A stretch of 64,000 nt of DNA from Gorillibacterium massiliense (GTDB lineage Bacteria > Bacillota > Bacilli > Paenibacillales > NBRC-103111). The position numbers and the translations under genes were made by a program. Positions 8,089 through 16,365 of this stretch are shown one piece after another. The notes under the pieces are model-generated. The model searched no databases. It saw only the letters and a list, made by a program, of their open reading frames with translations, and had not been told where the DNA came from. Location of the stretch: contig NZ_CBQR020000036.1 in the NCBI RefSeq assembly GCF_000455485.1, positions 106,466 through 170,465 on the forward strand. The letters run 5' to 3'. The stretch's first letter is position 1. Each line of letters begins with the position of its first letter.

Positions 8089-9097
8089 GGATGCTAGACC
8101 CGCAGGGTGGCAATTGTCGCCCAAAGCGGTTCTGACATACATCACGGGAGGCAAAGCGGGCGATGCGATCATTACGCCGAAATATATCGGTAACAAGCGG
8201 CTTGTCGAGATGGCGATCGCAACGCTGCTGACCGACCGGGCGCTGCTTTTGATCGGAGAACCGGGTACGGCCAAGTCTTGGTTGTCGGAAAATTTGACCG
8301 CCGCCATTCATGGCGACTCCTCGAAAGTCATTCAAGGAACGGCCGGCACAACTGAAGAGCATGTTCGCTACTCCTGGAACTATGCGCTGCTGCTCGCACA
8401 AGGGCCTACGGAACAGGCGCTGATTCGCAGCCCGATCTTCCGCGCGATGGAGTGCGGCGGTATCGCACGCTTCGAGGAGATATCTCGCTGTGCGTCAGAA
8501 GTGCAGGATGCGCTGATTTCCATCCTGTCCGAGAAGGCGATCGCCATTCCCGAGTTGAACCGTGAGATGGCGGCAGAGCGGGGATTCTCGATCATTGGGA
8601 CTGCTAATACGCGCGACCGGGGCGTAAACGAGATGTCGGCAGCTCTTAAAAGAAGATTTAATATCATCGTTCTGCCTGCGCCGTCCAGTTTGGAGATGGA
8701 GATTGATATCGTAAGAAGGCGGGTTGGCGAGATCTCCGCCAGTTACCAATTACGCGCATCTCAGCCCGATGAGGAGACGGTCCGTAAGGTCGTCACGATT
8801 TTCCGGGAGCTTAGAAGCGGACTTACGTTGGACGGCAAGGAAAAAGTGAAGGCTCCGACCGGCGTTATTTCGACAGCCGAAGCAATCTCGCTTTTGACCG
8901 GCAGTATGGCGCTGGCGGGCAGCTTTGGTGACGGTAAGGTCAGCGACGAAGACGTGGCGGCAGGCTTACAGGGGGCCATCGTGAAGGACGAGGAGAAAGA
9001 TCAGGCCGCTTGGAAGGAGTATTTGGAGAACGTGATGAAAAAACGGGGTGCCTCATGGCGGAGTCTGTACGGTGCATGCTCGGAGATCAACGGGTGA
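8006..9097 (+). CDS. MoxR-family AAA+ ATPase (YehL-like)
   Basis: 363 residues. ATG 8006 is preferred to ATG 8000 because AAGGAG (7991-7996) then sits at 9 bases. Walker A is GEPGTAKS (about 84-91). The Walker B region reads GGIARFEE (151-158), with Glu replacing the usual first Asp. Sensor 1 is TANTRD (199-204) and the arginine-finger region is LKRRF (about 214-218). MoxR ATPases remodel or activate partner proteins, usually together with a VWA-domain protein, and one lies two genes downstream. Its stop codon overlaps the GTG start of the DUF5682-type gene (GTGA), a sign of translational coupling. Confidence 0.88.
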   Translation: MDQKQDVLRLPAEKLYAKELAALREADKDARPAGWQLSPKAVLTYITGGKAGDAIITPKYIGNKRLVEMAIATLLTDRALLLIGEPGTAKSWLSENLTAAIHGDSSKVIQGTAGTTEEHVRYSWNYALLLAQGPTEQALIRSPIFRAMECGGIARFEEISRCASEVQDALISILSEKAIAIPELNREMAAERGFSIIGTANTRDRGVNEMSAALKRRFNIIVLPAPSSLEMEIDIVRRRVGEISASYQLRASQPDEETVRKVVTIFRELRSGLTLDGKEKVKAPTGVISTAEAISLLTGSMALAGSFGDGKVSDEDVAAGLQGAIVKDEEKDQAAWKEYLENVMKKRGASWRSLYGACSEING

Positions 9098-11382
9098 GCG
9101 GGGAGCGGGAACCCCATTATTTCGGCATTCGGCATTTGTCTCCAGCCGGAGCTTATCATCTTCTCTCGCTTCTTGACGAGGTAAAGCCGACAGCCGTACT
9201 GATCGAAGGGCCAAGCGATGCCGGCGAGTTGGCTAACCAGCTTGTGTCCCGCGGTGTCGTGCCTCCGGTCGCCTTGCTGGCCTATACGGAACAATTGCCC
9301 GTGCGAACGGTGTTATATCCGTTTGCCGATTACTCGCCCGAGTACCAAGCGCTTAAGTGGGCAAATCAGAATGGAACACATATCGATTTGATCGATCTGC
9401 CCACGGAAGTATCCCTTGCTCAGCTCGAACGTAAAAGGAGATCTTCATCGCCGATCGAAGAAGAGCGGCCGGATTTGTATATGCGGATCGCAGAGCTTTC
9501 GGGTGAGCCGGATTACGAAGCTTATTGGGAACGCCATTTCGAGCATTGTCTTGAGCCAGGTGTCTATCGAAGCGCCATCGCACACTTTTCCTCGGAGATG
9601 CGGGCCTTGACGGAAGAAGATGAGTTTCGGCTCTCTCCAAAGGAATGGGCTTATAACGAGATTCGCGAATCCCACATGCGGCGTAAGATCCGGGATACTA
9701 TCGAAGCCGGTCACTTACCTGAGAAGATCGTGGTCATTACAGGGGCGCACCATACGTCAGCCCTATCTTTGAAGTTTCCCGTAATGATGGACGAGGAGCT
9801 TGCGCTCCTGCCTCGAGTATCGACAAGAATGACGGTCATGCCCTATTCGTATTACAAGCTCTCCTCGCATTCCGGCTACGGAGCGGGCAACATGGCGCCT
9901 GCCTATTTTGAACTGCTCTGGCAGTGCATACGGCAAAGGGAACCGGATCGGCTCCCGGCGTTGTATATGTCCTCGGTCGCGACGCGGCTGCGGGAACAGG
10001 GAACATGGCGTTCGACCGCATCCGTCATCGAGGGCGTGCGGCTTGCCGAAGCATTGGCATCTTTGCACGATGGCGTTCGTCCAACCTTGAAGGATCTGCG
10101 AGACGCAGCGACAATCCTGTACGGTCACGGGGAATACTCGGTTATCGTGGAGGCGCTGGCGAAGACGGATATCGGCACTGCCATCGGAAGCTTGCCCGAA
10201 GGTGTAAGCCAGACTCCTGTACAGGATGATCTTAATCGGGAATTGAAGCGGCTGAAGCTCGAGAAATACAAAACGCTGGTCGCCTCGGATTTGGATCTGG
10301 ATTTGCGGGAGAACCGCCAGGTCAAATCGGAGGAGTCAGCCTTTCTCGATCTGAATCGGTCTATTCTGCTCCACCGGCTGGCCGTATTGGGAATCCGGTT
10401 CGCACGCAAACATCACTCGCGTCAGACGGACGCTACCTGGGCGGAGCATTGGGTGCTTCAATGGTCGCCGGAAGCAGAGATCGAAACCGTCGAATCCACG
10501 CTTAAAGGAGAGACCGTCGAGCTTGCCGCTGCTTATGTCATTCACGAGGAACTGCTGGTATGCGCCGATATCTCGGAAGCGGCGAAGATAATCCGCCGCT
10601 CCGGCGAGTGCGGACTTCCGCAAGTCGCCGGCCAAGCGGTAGCCGTACTGCAGCAGCTAGCCGTCGATGCCGGTAACTTTGCTCAAATCGCGGAGACAGT
10701 CCTAGAGCTATCCATCCTGCTTCAATATGGCTCTGTTCGCCGAATCGATACGGAAGCTTATCTTCCGATTATGAGGCAGCTTTTCCTGCGGGGCTGTCTG
10801 ATGCTGGTCGAGGCTTCCGGCTGCAATGATGATGCAGCGGCCGATATGATTACCTCGATTCATGCCATGAACGCCGTTGCGCAAGAGCATTATGCGGAAG
10901 TTGATGAGGCGCTTTGGTTATCCAAACTAAAGGAGCTTGCTGCTCGGGACGATCGAAACGCGAAGCTGTCGGGCTATGCTTTCTCCATCGTGCTGGAACG
11001 AAACATTGCCGGTGAAGAGGATTGTGCGCGTGAAGTAGCTCGCAGATTGTCGCCGGGTATTCCGGCCGATCTGGGCGCGGGTTGGTTCGAAGGGTTATCC
11101 ATGCGCAATCGGTATGCTCTGTTATCGCGGGATTATTTATGGCGGCACTTGGACGCATATATTCGAGATTTGGAGGCGGAGCCGTTCAAGCGCTCGCTCG
11201 TCTTCTTGCGCCGTGCGTTCGGCACCTTCGAACCGCGGGAGAAAGCGAGTATTGCTGAACTGCTCGGAGATATCTGGGGAACGGGAGCGGAAGCTTCCGG
11301 CGAAGCTCTGCAGCGCCAGCTTAGCGAGGAAGAAAAGGAGAAACTCGATGAACTTAATGATTTTGACTTCGGAGATCTATAG
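9094..11382 (+). CDS. DUF5682-type protein (YehM-like)
   Basis: 762 residues from GTG 9094. This start overlaps the TGA of the ATPase gene (GTGA), has CGGAG 8 bases upstream, and places the conserved HYFGIRHLSPAGAYHL at residues 8-23. Other in-frame starts further upstream would overlap the ATPase gene. VLIEGPSDA (about 35-43) and ITGAHHTSAL (about 214-223) are the family's recognisable blocks. The combination of GxRH, an acidic EGP loop and GxHH recalls the TraB/ChaN/TIKI/EreA superfamily of metal-dependent hydrolases, which is an inference. The C-terminal half is helical with an acidic end (EEEKEKLDELNDFDFGDL). It is linked by context to the MoxR-VWA pair; its substrate is unknown. Confidence 0.78.
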   Translation: MSGEREPHYFGIRHLSPAGAYHLLSLLDEVKPTAVLIEGPSDAGELANQLVSRGVVPPVALLAYTEQLPVRTVLYPFADYSPEYQALKWANQNGTHIDLIDLPTEVSLAQLERKRRSSSPIEEERPDLYMRIAELSGEPDYEAYWERHFEHCLEPGVYRSAIAHFSSEMRALTEEDEFRLSPKEWAYNEIRESHMRRKIRDTIEAGHLPEKIVVITGAHHTSALSLKFPVMMDEELALLPRVSTRMTVMPYSYYKLSSHSGYGAGNMAPAYFELLWQCIRQREPDRLPALYMSSVATRLREQGTWRSTASVIEGVRLAEALASLHDGVRPTLKDLRDAATILYGHGEYSVIVEALAKTDIGTAIGSLPEGVSQTPVQDDLNRELKRLKLEKYKTLVASDLDLDLRENRQVKSEESAFLDLNRSILLHRLAVLGIRFARKHHSRQTDATWAEHWVLQWSPEAEIETVESTLKGETVELAAAYVIHEELLVCADISEAAKIIRRSGECGLPQVAGQAVAVLQQLAVDAGNFAQIAETVLELSILLQYGSVRRIDTEAYLPIMRQLFLRGCLMLVEASGCNDDAAADMITSIHAMNAVAQEHYAEVDEALWLSKLKELAARDDRNAKLSGYAFSIVLERNIAGEEDCAREVARRLSPGIPADLGAGWFEGLSMRNRYALLSRDYLWRHLDAYIRDLEAEPFKRSLVFLRRAFGTFEPREKASIAELLGDIWGTGAEASGEALQRQLSEEEKEKLDELNDFDFGDL

Positions 11383-11385
11383 CCT

Positions 11386-12624
11386 ATGACGACGATGGAT
11401 TCGGAACAGTTAAAGCGTTGGCGGCTAATCTTAGGAGCCGCAGCGGATGAAAAGCTGCAAGCGGTAAGCGGCACGGTGATGAACGCGCACCTACTTGACG
11501 AAGATAGTTTGCTGATGGACGAGGCTTTAGCCGCGATATACGACGGAACAAGCGGCGATTTTGGAGTCAGCGGAGGATCGGGAACGGGGAAGGGGAGTGC
11601 TGGAGGCGGTCCGAGATCGGCCGGTCTTGGCTCCTCCTCACCGAAATTGGCGAAGTGGCTCGGTGACGTGCGCTCTTTTTTTCCATCGGATATCGTTTCG
11701 GTTATTCAAGCGGATGCCGTTCAGCGCAAAGGATTGACGAGGCTGCTGTTCGAACCGGAGCTGCTTTCGCAGGTGAAGCCGGATATTGGAATGGTGGCCA
11801 CCTTAATGTCCCTCAGTGGGCAAATTCCGGAACGGACGAAAGAGACGGCACGAGCCCTTGTTCGGGAAGTTGTCGATGAAATCGTGCGGAGGCTTGCCAA
11901 CGAACTAACCCGTGCGGTGACAGGAGCTCTCAACCGAAGAAGGCATTCCCCACTGCCATCGCTGACTGGACTCGATTGGGACAAGACCATACGAACAAAT
12001 TTGAAGCATTACGACACGGAGCGCAAGCTGATCATACCGGAGAAAGTCTATTTCTTTGATCGTGCGCGCAAAAGCAAGGAATGGACGGTCATTCTCGATA
12101 TCGATCAGAGCGGGTCGATGGCGAGTTCCGTTATCTATGCTTCTATTGCCGGTTCTATTTTCGCAAGTATGCCGTCGCTCCATACTCATGTTGTCGCTTT
12201 CGATACGGAAGTCGTCGATCTCAGCGAGGCGTGTGAGAATGATCCGGTGGATCTTCTGTTCGGCATTCAATTGGGTGGAGGGACGGATATTAATAAATCC
12301 GTCGCCTATTGCGAATCTTTCGTTACAGAGCCGAAGAAGACGATTTTCCTGCTTATATCGGATCTTTACGAAGGCGGCAACCGAACGGAAATGATCCGCA
12401 GGTTGAGAGAAATGCATGAATCCGGCGTCCGAACGATCTGTTTGCTAGCACTCTCGGATGACGGTATTCCATCGTATGATGAAGAAGTCGCGCGGAAGCT
12501 CTCACAATTCGGCATTCCTTGTTTCGGTTGTTCACCGGATAAACTGCCGGAGCTCATCGAAGGCGCTTTGAAGGGGATGGATCTTCAGCAACTGGCGGAG
12601 CGCTTGATGAAAGCTAAGGGATGA
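11386..12624 (+). CDS. VWA-domain protein (YehP/CoxE-like), last gene of the MoxR operon
   Basis: 412 residues, beginning 3 bases after the previous stop, with GGAG about 11 bases upstream. A Gly/Ser-rich stretch (about 55-85) separates an N-terminal helical part from the VWA domain. The metal-ion-dependent adhesion site is complete: DQSGS within DIDQSGSMAS (about 238-247), GGGTDIN for the threonine, and SDLYEGG for the distal aspartate. VWA partners of MoxR ATPases use this site to bind the ATPase or the target. The gene ends 115 bases before a strong terminator, closing the operon. Confidence 0.88.
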   Translation: MTTMDSEQLKRWRLILGAAADEKLQAVSGTVMNAHLLDEDSLLMDEALAAIYDGTSGDFGVSGGSGTGKGSAGGGPRSAGLGSSSPKLAKWLGDVRSFFPSDIVSVIQADAVQRKGLTRLLFEPELLSQVKPDIGMVATLMSLSGQIPERTKETARALVREVVDEIVRRLANELTRAVTGALNRRRHSPLPSLTGLDWDKTIRTNLKHYDTERKLIIPEKVYFFDRARKSKEWTVILDIDQSGSMASSVIYASIAGSIFASMPSLHTHVVAFDTEVVDLSEACENDPVDLLFGIQLGGGTDINKSVAYCESFVTEPKKTIFLLISDLYEGGNRTEMIRRLREMHESGVRTICLLALSDDGIPSYDEEVARKLSQFGIPCFGCSPDKLPELIEGALKGMDLQQLAERLMKAKG

Positions 12625-12739
12625 GAATCGGATAACAGATAAAGTCGCGGTCATCTATTGATCACCCATGTCACTTCAGAAACACACAAGGAAAGTATGG
12701 TCTCTAAAACAGTGCTTCCTAATAATTAATAAATCTAGA

Positions 12740-12783
12740 AGGCCCAGCGTGTATGTAAATCGCACACACAAGGGCTTTTTTTA
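12740..12783 (+). terminator. terminator of the MoxR/VWA operon
   Basis: GCCC (12742-12745) and GTGT pair with ACAC and GGGC (12772-12775), followed by seven Ts. Confidence 0.75.
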
Positions 12784-12931
12784 TTAGGGAGAATATCTAT
12801 TTTTTAATAAGGAAAACTCACTCACTATAATGTGATACATATAATGGTGTTGTCAGGTGACAAGAACATAGGCCGAATCAGTTCCGCGTAATAAAGGTTA
12901 TACCAAAATCACTGCGTTGACGAAATACCGA

Positions 12932-12957
12932 GGGCGTGAGCAATCACGTCCTTTTTG
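12932..12957 (+). terminator. terminator-like hairpin with T tract
   Basis: GGGCGTGA (12932-12939) pairs with TCACGTCC (12944-12951), one G-U, with a 4-base loop and then TTTTTG. No gene of usable size ends just before it, so it may end a short transcript starting near the TATAAT at about 12826. Confidence 0.6.
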
Positions 12958-13153
12958 TGGTGAAAAATGGACTTTTTCAGAAAATCGCGAAGAATGAACC
13001 TTCGACTAGGCACAAGCATAGTATGAAAAGTAATTATTATGATTTGCGGAGGTCATATCCGTTCGTGTGTCCAGGCATTAGATGGTTAAGAGTTTCAAAT
13101 CCTTATGGAAATCGCACGGTACTATTCTTGTTTTTGAAAAGGAGAGCAATATC

Positions 13154-13933
13154 ATGCAATATCCAGTCCGAAATCTAAATTCGGGATTTCTAATTGATCA
13201 AACAACTGGTTTTTCCAGAAACATATATTTATTAGACTTTAAGCAAGGCGATGTAAACGGAGATGGTATCGTAGATAACATCTATTTATACGGCAATAAA
13301 CCCGACGGACCATCTGGAGTATTTGCTGACAATATTACACTTAGCATCCAAGATGGATTTTCTAAACAGCATACAACCCTTAATCTTGAGTCCAACTCTG
13401 GATATAATGCCAGGCTTTTTCTTGGGGATTTTAACAAGGATCACATAAGCGACATTTTTATTAGCATTGATTCTGGCGGAAGTGGAGGATATGGAATTTT
13501 CTATATCTATTCATTTAAGAATAACCATGCACGTATATTGTTCGATTTTAACCAATTCAATCAAGATCATAAATTCAAAGTGAATTATGAAGATTTTTAT
13601 AAGGTGAGTGTGAGCAGTCCTGAACTCGACGTGCTTTTCATGATCGATATAAGCAACAAAGGCCCTGATTATTTAACGCAATATTACAATGAAAATGGAA
13701 AACTAAAACATCCAGTCAGTGGCGAGGTTCTAGCTTTAGGAGGTTTATTTCCGATCGTTACAAACACTAAAAGTATGAGCTATGATTTACTGGCTTTGCA
13801 GCGAATTATTGGAACATCAAATGCTGATACTTTAGGTTTTGTCGAAACCCTTTTGACATGGAACGGAAAAAAATTTATTTCCTCAAGAATGACGGTTGCG
13901 ATATTTAGTACAAAGCTAATTGCACTTTATTAG
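13154..13933 (+). CDS. VCBS/FG-GAP-like protein of unknown role
   Basis: 259 residues. The start at 13154 is chosen because AAGGAGAG (13139-13146) precedes it; upstream in-frame starts lack a site. Two calcium-loop-like repeats are visible: GDVNGDGIVDNIYLYG (about 30-45) and GDFNKDHISDIFISIDSGGS. They resemble FG-GAP/VCBS beta-propeller repeats. No signal peptide is apparent, so the protein is probably cytoplasmic or spore-associated; similar spore-former proteins are uncharacterised. The gene is AT-richer than its neighbours and stands alone, consistent with recent acquisition (inference). Confidence 0.65.
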   Translation: MQYPVRNLNSGFLIDQTTGFSRNIYLLDFKQGDVNGDGIVDNIYLYGNKPDGPSGVFADNITLSIQDGFSKQHTTLNLESNSGYNARLFLGDFNKDHISDIFISIDSGGSGGYGIFYIYSFKNNHARILFDFNQFNQDHKFKVNYEDFYKVSVSSPELDVLFMIDISNKGPDYLTQYYNENGKLKHPVSGEVLALGGLFPIVTNTKSMSYDLLALQRIIGTSNADTLGFVETLLTWNGKKFISSRMTVAIFSTKLIALY

Positions 13934-14080
13934 CATCATTCGGCAGATATGCCGCAGATAGCCTTTCTTATAGGAGCAGCCGACGGTTGGATTGATTATA
14001 ATTAATCTTTCCATAGATTGTGGATGATCTTAATGTTATGATTATATTGTTATAAAATAAAATGTAACGAGGTGAGGACA

Positions 14081-14128
14081 ATGAAAACAAAAAATATACG
14101 TCCTATCCTCATGTTTCTTTTTAGTTAA
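14081..14128 (+). CDS. 15-residue leader peptide of an attenuator
   Basis: ATG 14081 to TAA 14128 encodes MKTKNIRPILMFLFS. It has an excellent ribosome binding site (GAGGTGAGGAC) immediately upstream. Codons for RPIL (14101-14111) are complementary to the 5' arm of the following terminator, so the peptide appears to be translated for regulatory purposes. Drug- or starvation-sensing leader peptides of erm, cat and ABC-F genes have this design. The sensed condition is unknown. Confidence 0.65.
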   Translation: MKTKNIRPILMFLFS

Positions 14129-14187
14129 TTTTTTTACGAGTCCATTAGGCTCTGAGGGTAGGATTCACTCTCAGGGCTTTTATATTT
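14081..14187 (+). promoter_or_regulatory. transcription attenuator with competing terminator and antiterminator
   Basis: Terminator: GCTCTGAGGGT (14149-14159) pairs over 11 bp (two G-U) with ACTCTCAGGGC (14167-14177), 7-base loop, then TTTTATATTT. Antiterminator: TCCTATCCTCA (14101-14111), inside the leader ORF, pairs over 11 bp (one G-U) with TGAGGGTAGGA (14153-14163), which removes the terminator's 5' arm. A ribosome that completes the leader would cover 14101-14111 and allow termination. A ribosome stalled early would leave it free and give read-through. Confidence 0.7.
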
Positions 14188-14204
14188 AGTCAGAAGGAAC
14201 GTTT

Positions 14205-14354
14205 ATGCGCTCTTTCTGGTCTATGACAGCCACTTATGGAGTGGCTGTTATTTTTTTGGCCAAAAGGTTGGTCAAGTCAATAATAACTCGATTTGGGGGA
14301 ATAGGTATTGAACTTGAATTACTTAGGATGGAATCCGTTTCGTCATTACCCTGA
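14205..14354 (+). CDS. 49-residue ORF behind the attenuator, unknown or truncated
   Basis: ATG 14205 has a strong site (AGAAGGAA) 5 bases upstream and reads MRSFWSMTATYGVAVIFLAK, continuing to TGA 14354. It is the first frame after the attenuator. A second terminator (14226-14258) lies inside its codons, so it may be a second leader peptide or the stump of a lost gene. No family is recognised. Confidence 0.35.
   Translation: MRSFWSMTATYGVAVIFLAKRLVKSIITRFGGIGIELELLRMESVSSLP
14226..14258 (+). terminator. strong terminator nested in the small ORF
   Basis: ACAGCCACT (14226-14234) pairs perfectly with AGTGGCTGT (14240-14248), 5-base loop, followed by TATTTTTTT. Confidence 0.8.
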
Positions 14355-14508
14355 TCCAAAGGATAAGGGGCCACCTTCTTGAGATATCGTTTCCACTTCG
14401 GCCTCGTTTCCCAATATTCGCCGCTTTCCAACTATGAAAGGATGATGCTTTATTAAAAGACTCGCTCACTATTTTCGCTCCTTACAATCCGGACAGTCCT
14501 CTTACAGT

Positions 14509-16173
14509 ATGATTTATGAAGGTTCATACTATGATCAAGGGGTGACGATTAGTGACCCAACCTATTGGAATAATGATGTTGCCTTTTACATTGAACGGAC
14601 ACATAAACTCACACTGGATAAACCATGCATCACTATAAGAATACCGTTTGACCGTCTCGGCTTAGATGAAAATAGGGATCCAGTTGTTCTCTCCGATTTT
14701 GCATTAAGAGCATGGGTTGATCATATTGAGGCATTAAATGAATTGATTTATAATCGGTCACGTTCTGATAAAGATAATGGTGCTTTTTATTGTTTTCGTC
14801 CAACCAATGTGGTGTTGCAACGTAATGTATCCTTTGTCGAAGTCATCTCGGAAAAAAGGTACCTTTGCCTAATGATTACCGTTCAACTTCCTTTCAAGAA
14901 TAATGATAAAGCTATGCGCATGCTCTGCAAAATGCTTCCAAAAGAAGTGGAGGAGTTTATCGCCAAGTTTGATCTCATCCAATTAAATGCTGCTTATGAA
15001 TTGGTAAAGAAGCAAAATAGGATTCGCGAATGGTTGAAATCCAGTGATTATTGTGCGTTTATTGCGAATGGCAGCATTTTTCCAAGAAATAAAGATAACA
15101 GCGGGCCACTGGTGGGTGCCTTGCCATTTACATCCCCGGAAGATATTGAAGTTGAAATTTGCGGTGTGCGAGGAATGGGCATAAAACAGGGTGTGACGGT
15201 CATTACCGGCGGTGGTTATTCGGGTAAAAGCACATTGCTGGATGCACTAAATTCGGGGATTAACAATCACATCATAGGCGATGGACGAGAATTTGTGATT
15301 ACAGATCAAAGCGCAATGGAAATATCGGCTGAGGAAGGTCGTCCTATAAAAAATATCAATATTACGCCATTCATAAAATGGATACCCAATGGTTCGGCTG
15401 AACGGTTTTCGACTGACTACGCCTCAGGTTCCACGTCTCAAGCCGCAAATATTATGGAGGCAATCAACTTCGGTTGTAAACTTCTTCTTATTGATGAAGA
15501 CAGAAGTGCGACGAATTTTATGATTCAAGATAGCAAAATGCGTTCATTAATCAAGCATGAACCCATTACCCCTTTTACGGAACGTGTCAGGGAGCTTTAT
15601 GAGGCTGTTGGCGTATCTTCCGTTCTTGTTATTGGAGGTAGCGGTGAATTTTTATCCGTTGCCGATCAAATCATCCTGATGGACAATTTTGTGCCAAAAA
15701 ACGTAACCCAGGAAGCAAAAAATTTATGCGAACACGACAAACCACGCGAACGTATCCCCCTTACAAAATGGGAGATAGAAAGAAAAATAACTACCGATCA
15801 CTTTTCGAGCTATCCCCAGGGCAGTGGTACAGAAAAGCTGACGGTTTCAACCATGGGATACATGGTGATAGGTGATGAACAAATTGATATCAGAGGGCTT
15901 TACAATATTACATCACACGCCCAGCTTGCAGCGATTGCCTTTTTAATTCGAAAAATCGCGATAAGTAATCAGGATCGTGTCATCTTTCTTCATGAGAAGA
16001 TCAAAAAGGCTCTCGAAGATATGGAGAGAGAAGGAGTAGATATTGTATTTTCTTCCTTTTTTCCTGGTTTCGAAAGATGGCTTGAATTACCGAGAATGAA
16101 TGAAGTGTTATCTGTCTTTAACCGAATGAAACATTTGAATTTTATTCAGCTTGAGCCCTCTGAACACCTCTAA
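14509..16173 (+). CDS. ABC-class P-loop ATPase (COG3044/PF09818-like)
   Basis: 554 residues from ATG 14509. Walker A is GGGYSGKSTLL (about 234-244) and Walker B is CKLLLIDEDRSATNFM (about 324-339). The flanking text (GVTVITGGGYSGKS and IWIPNGSAERFSTDYASG-like blocks) matches the 'predicted ATPase of the ABC class' family, which is cytosolic and of unknown function. Homology seems to continue upstream of the ATG: in frame, 14464-14508 reads AHYFRSLQSGQSSYS, like the family's N-terminus. The only nearby start there is ATT 14452 behind AAAGG, or ATG 14442 in another frame. The true N-terminus may therefore use an unusual start or be frameshifted. Confidence 0.78.
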   Translation: MIYEGSYYDQGVTISDPTYWNNDVAFYIERTHKLTLDKPCITIRIPFDRLGLDENRDPVVLSDFALRAWVDHIEALNELIYNRSRSDKDNGAFYCFRPTNVVLQRNVSFVEVISEKRYLCLMITVQLPFKNNDKAMRMLCKMLPKEVEEFIAKFDLIQLNAAYELVKKQNRIREWLKSSDYCAFIANGSIFPRNKDNSGPLVGALPFTSPEDIEVEICGVRGMGIKQGVTVITGGGYSGKSTLLDALNSGINNHIIGDGREFVITDQSAMEISAEEGRPIKNINITPFIKWIPNGSAERFSTDYASGSTSQAANIMEAINFGCKLLLIDEDRSATNFMIQDSKMRSLIKHEPITPFTERVRELYEAVGVSSVLVIGGSGEFLSVADQIILMDNFVPKNVTQEAKNLCEHDKPRERIPLTKWEIERKITTDHFSSYPQGSGTEKLTVSTMGYMVIGDEQIDIRGLYNITSHAQLAAIAFLIRKIAISNQDRVIFLHEKIKKALEDMEREGVDIVFSSFFPGFERWLELPRMNEVLSVFNRMKHLNFIQLEPSEHL

Positions 16174-16339
16174 CGTTTATCCAATTAGGAGACGGGTTGA
16201 AGTTGAGGATGCTCCAATTTCCGCTAAAGTCCTCCATATAAAAGCCAGGGCGAAAAGGAACTTCAGGCCAAGTTAGCTCGAAGTAATGTGATTGTGCAAT
16301 AGAGAAAAATATTGTAAAGTAATATTTGGAATTATGCAC
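16174..16339 (-). pseudogene. possible gene tail, unrecognised
   Basis: On the minus strand the frame reads HYFELTWPEVPFRPGFYMED and then FSGNWSILNFNPSPNWINVRG before running into the 3' end of the ATPase gene. Its composition looks protein-like but it lacks a convincing start and family. It may be the end of a decayed gene or chance. Confidence 0.2.
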
Positions 16340-16365
16340 ATAATTTATATTCTTAGAGGTTAAAA

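Larger units (their letters stand above)
12625..13153. other. intergenic region with two terminators
   Basis: Apart from the hairpins at 12740-12783 and 12932-12957, there is a 26-codon open stretch ending in LSGDKNIGRISSA and TAA (near 12888). Its 18-base core is also found at 19643-19660. No gene is supported. Confidence 0.45.

Noticed and set aside
12936-13178. 80-codon frame before the VCBS-like gene
   Set aside because: Starts inside a terminator hairpin and overlaps the real start region. No recognisable sequence.
14234-14431. 65-codon minus-strand frame starting with TTG
   Set aside because: Contains the terminator stem and has no family signal. Could be chance in a regulatory region.
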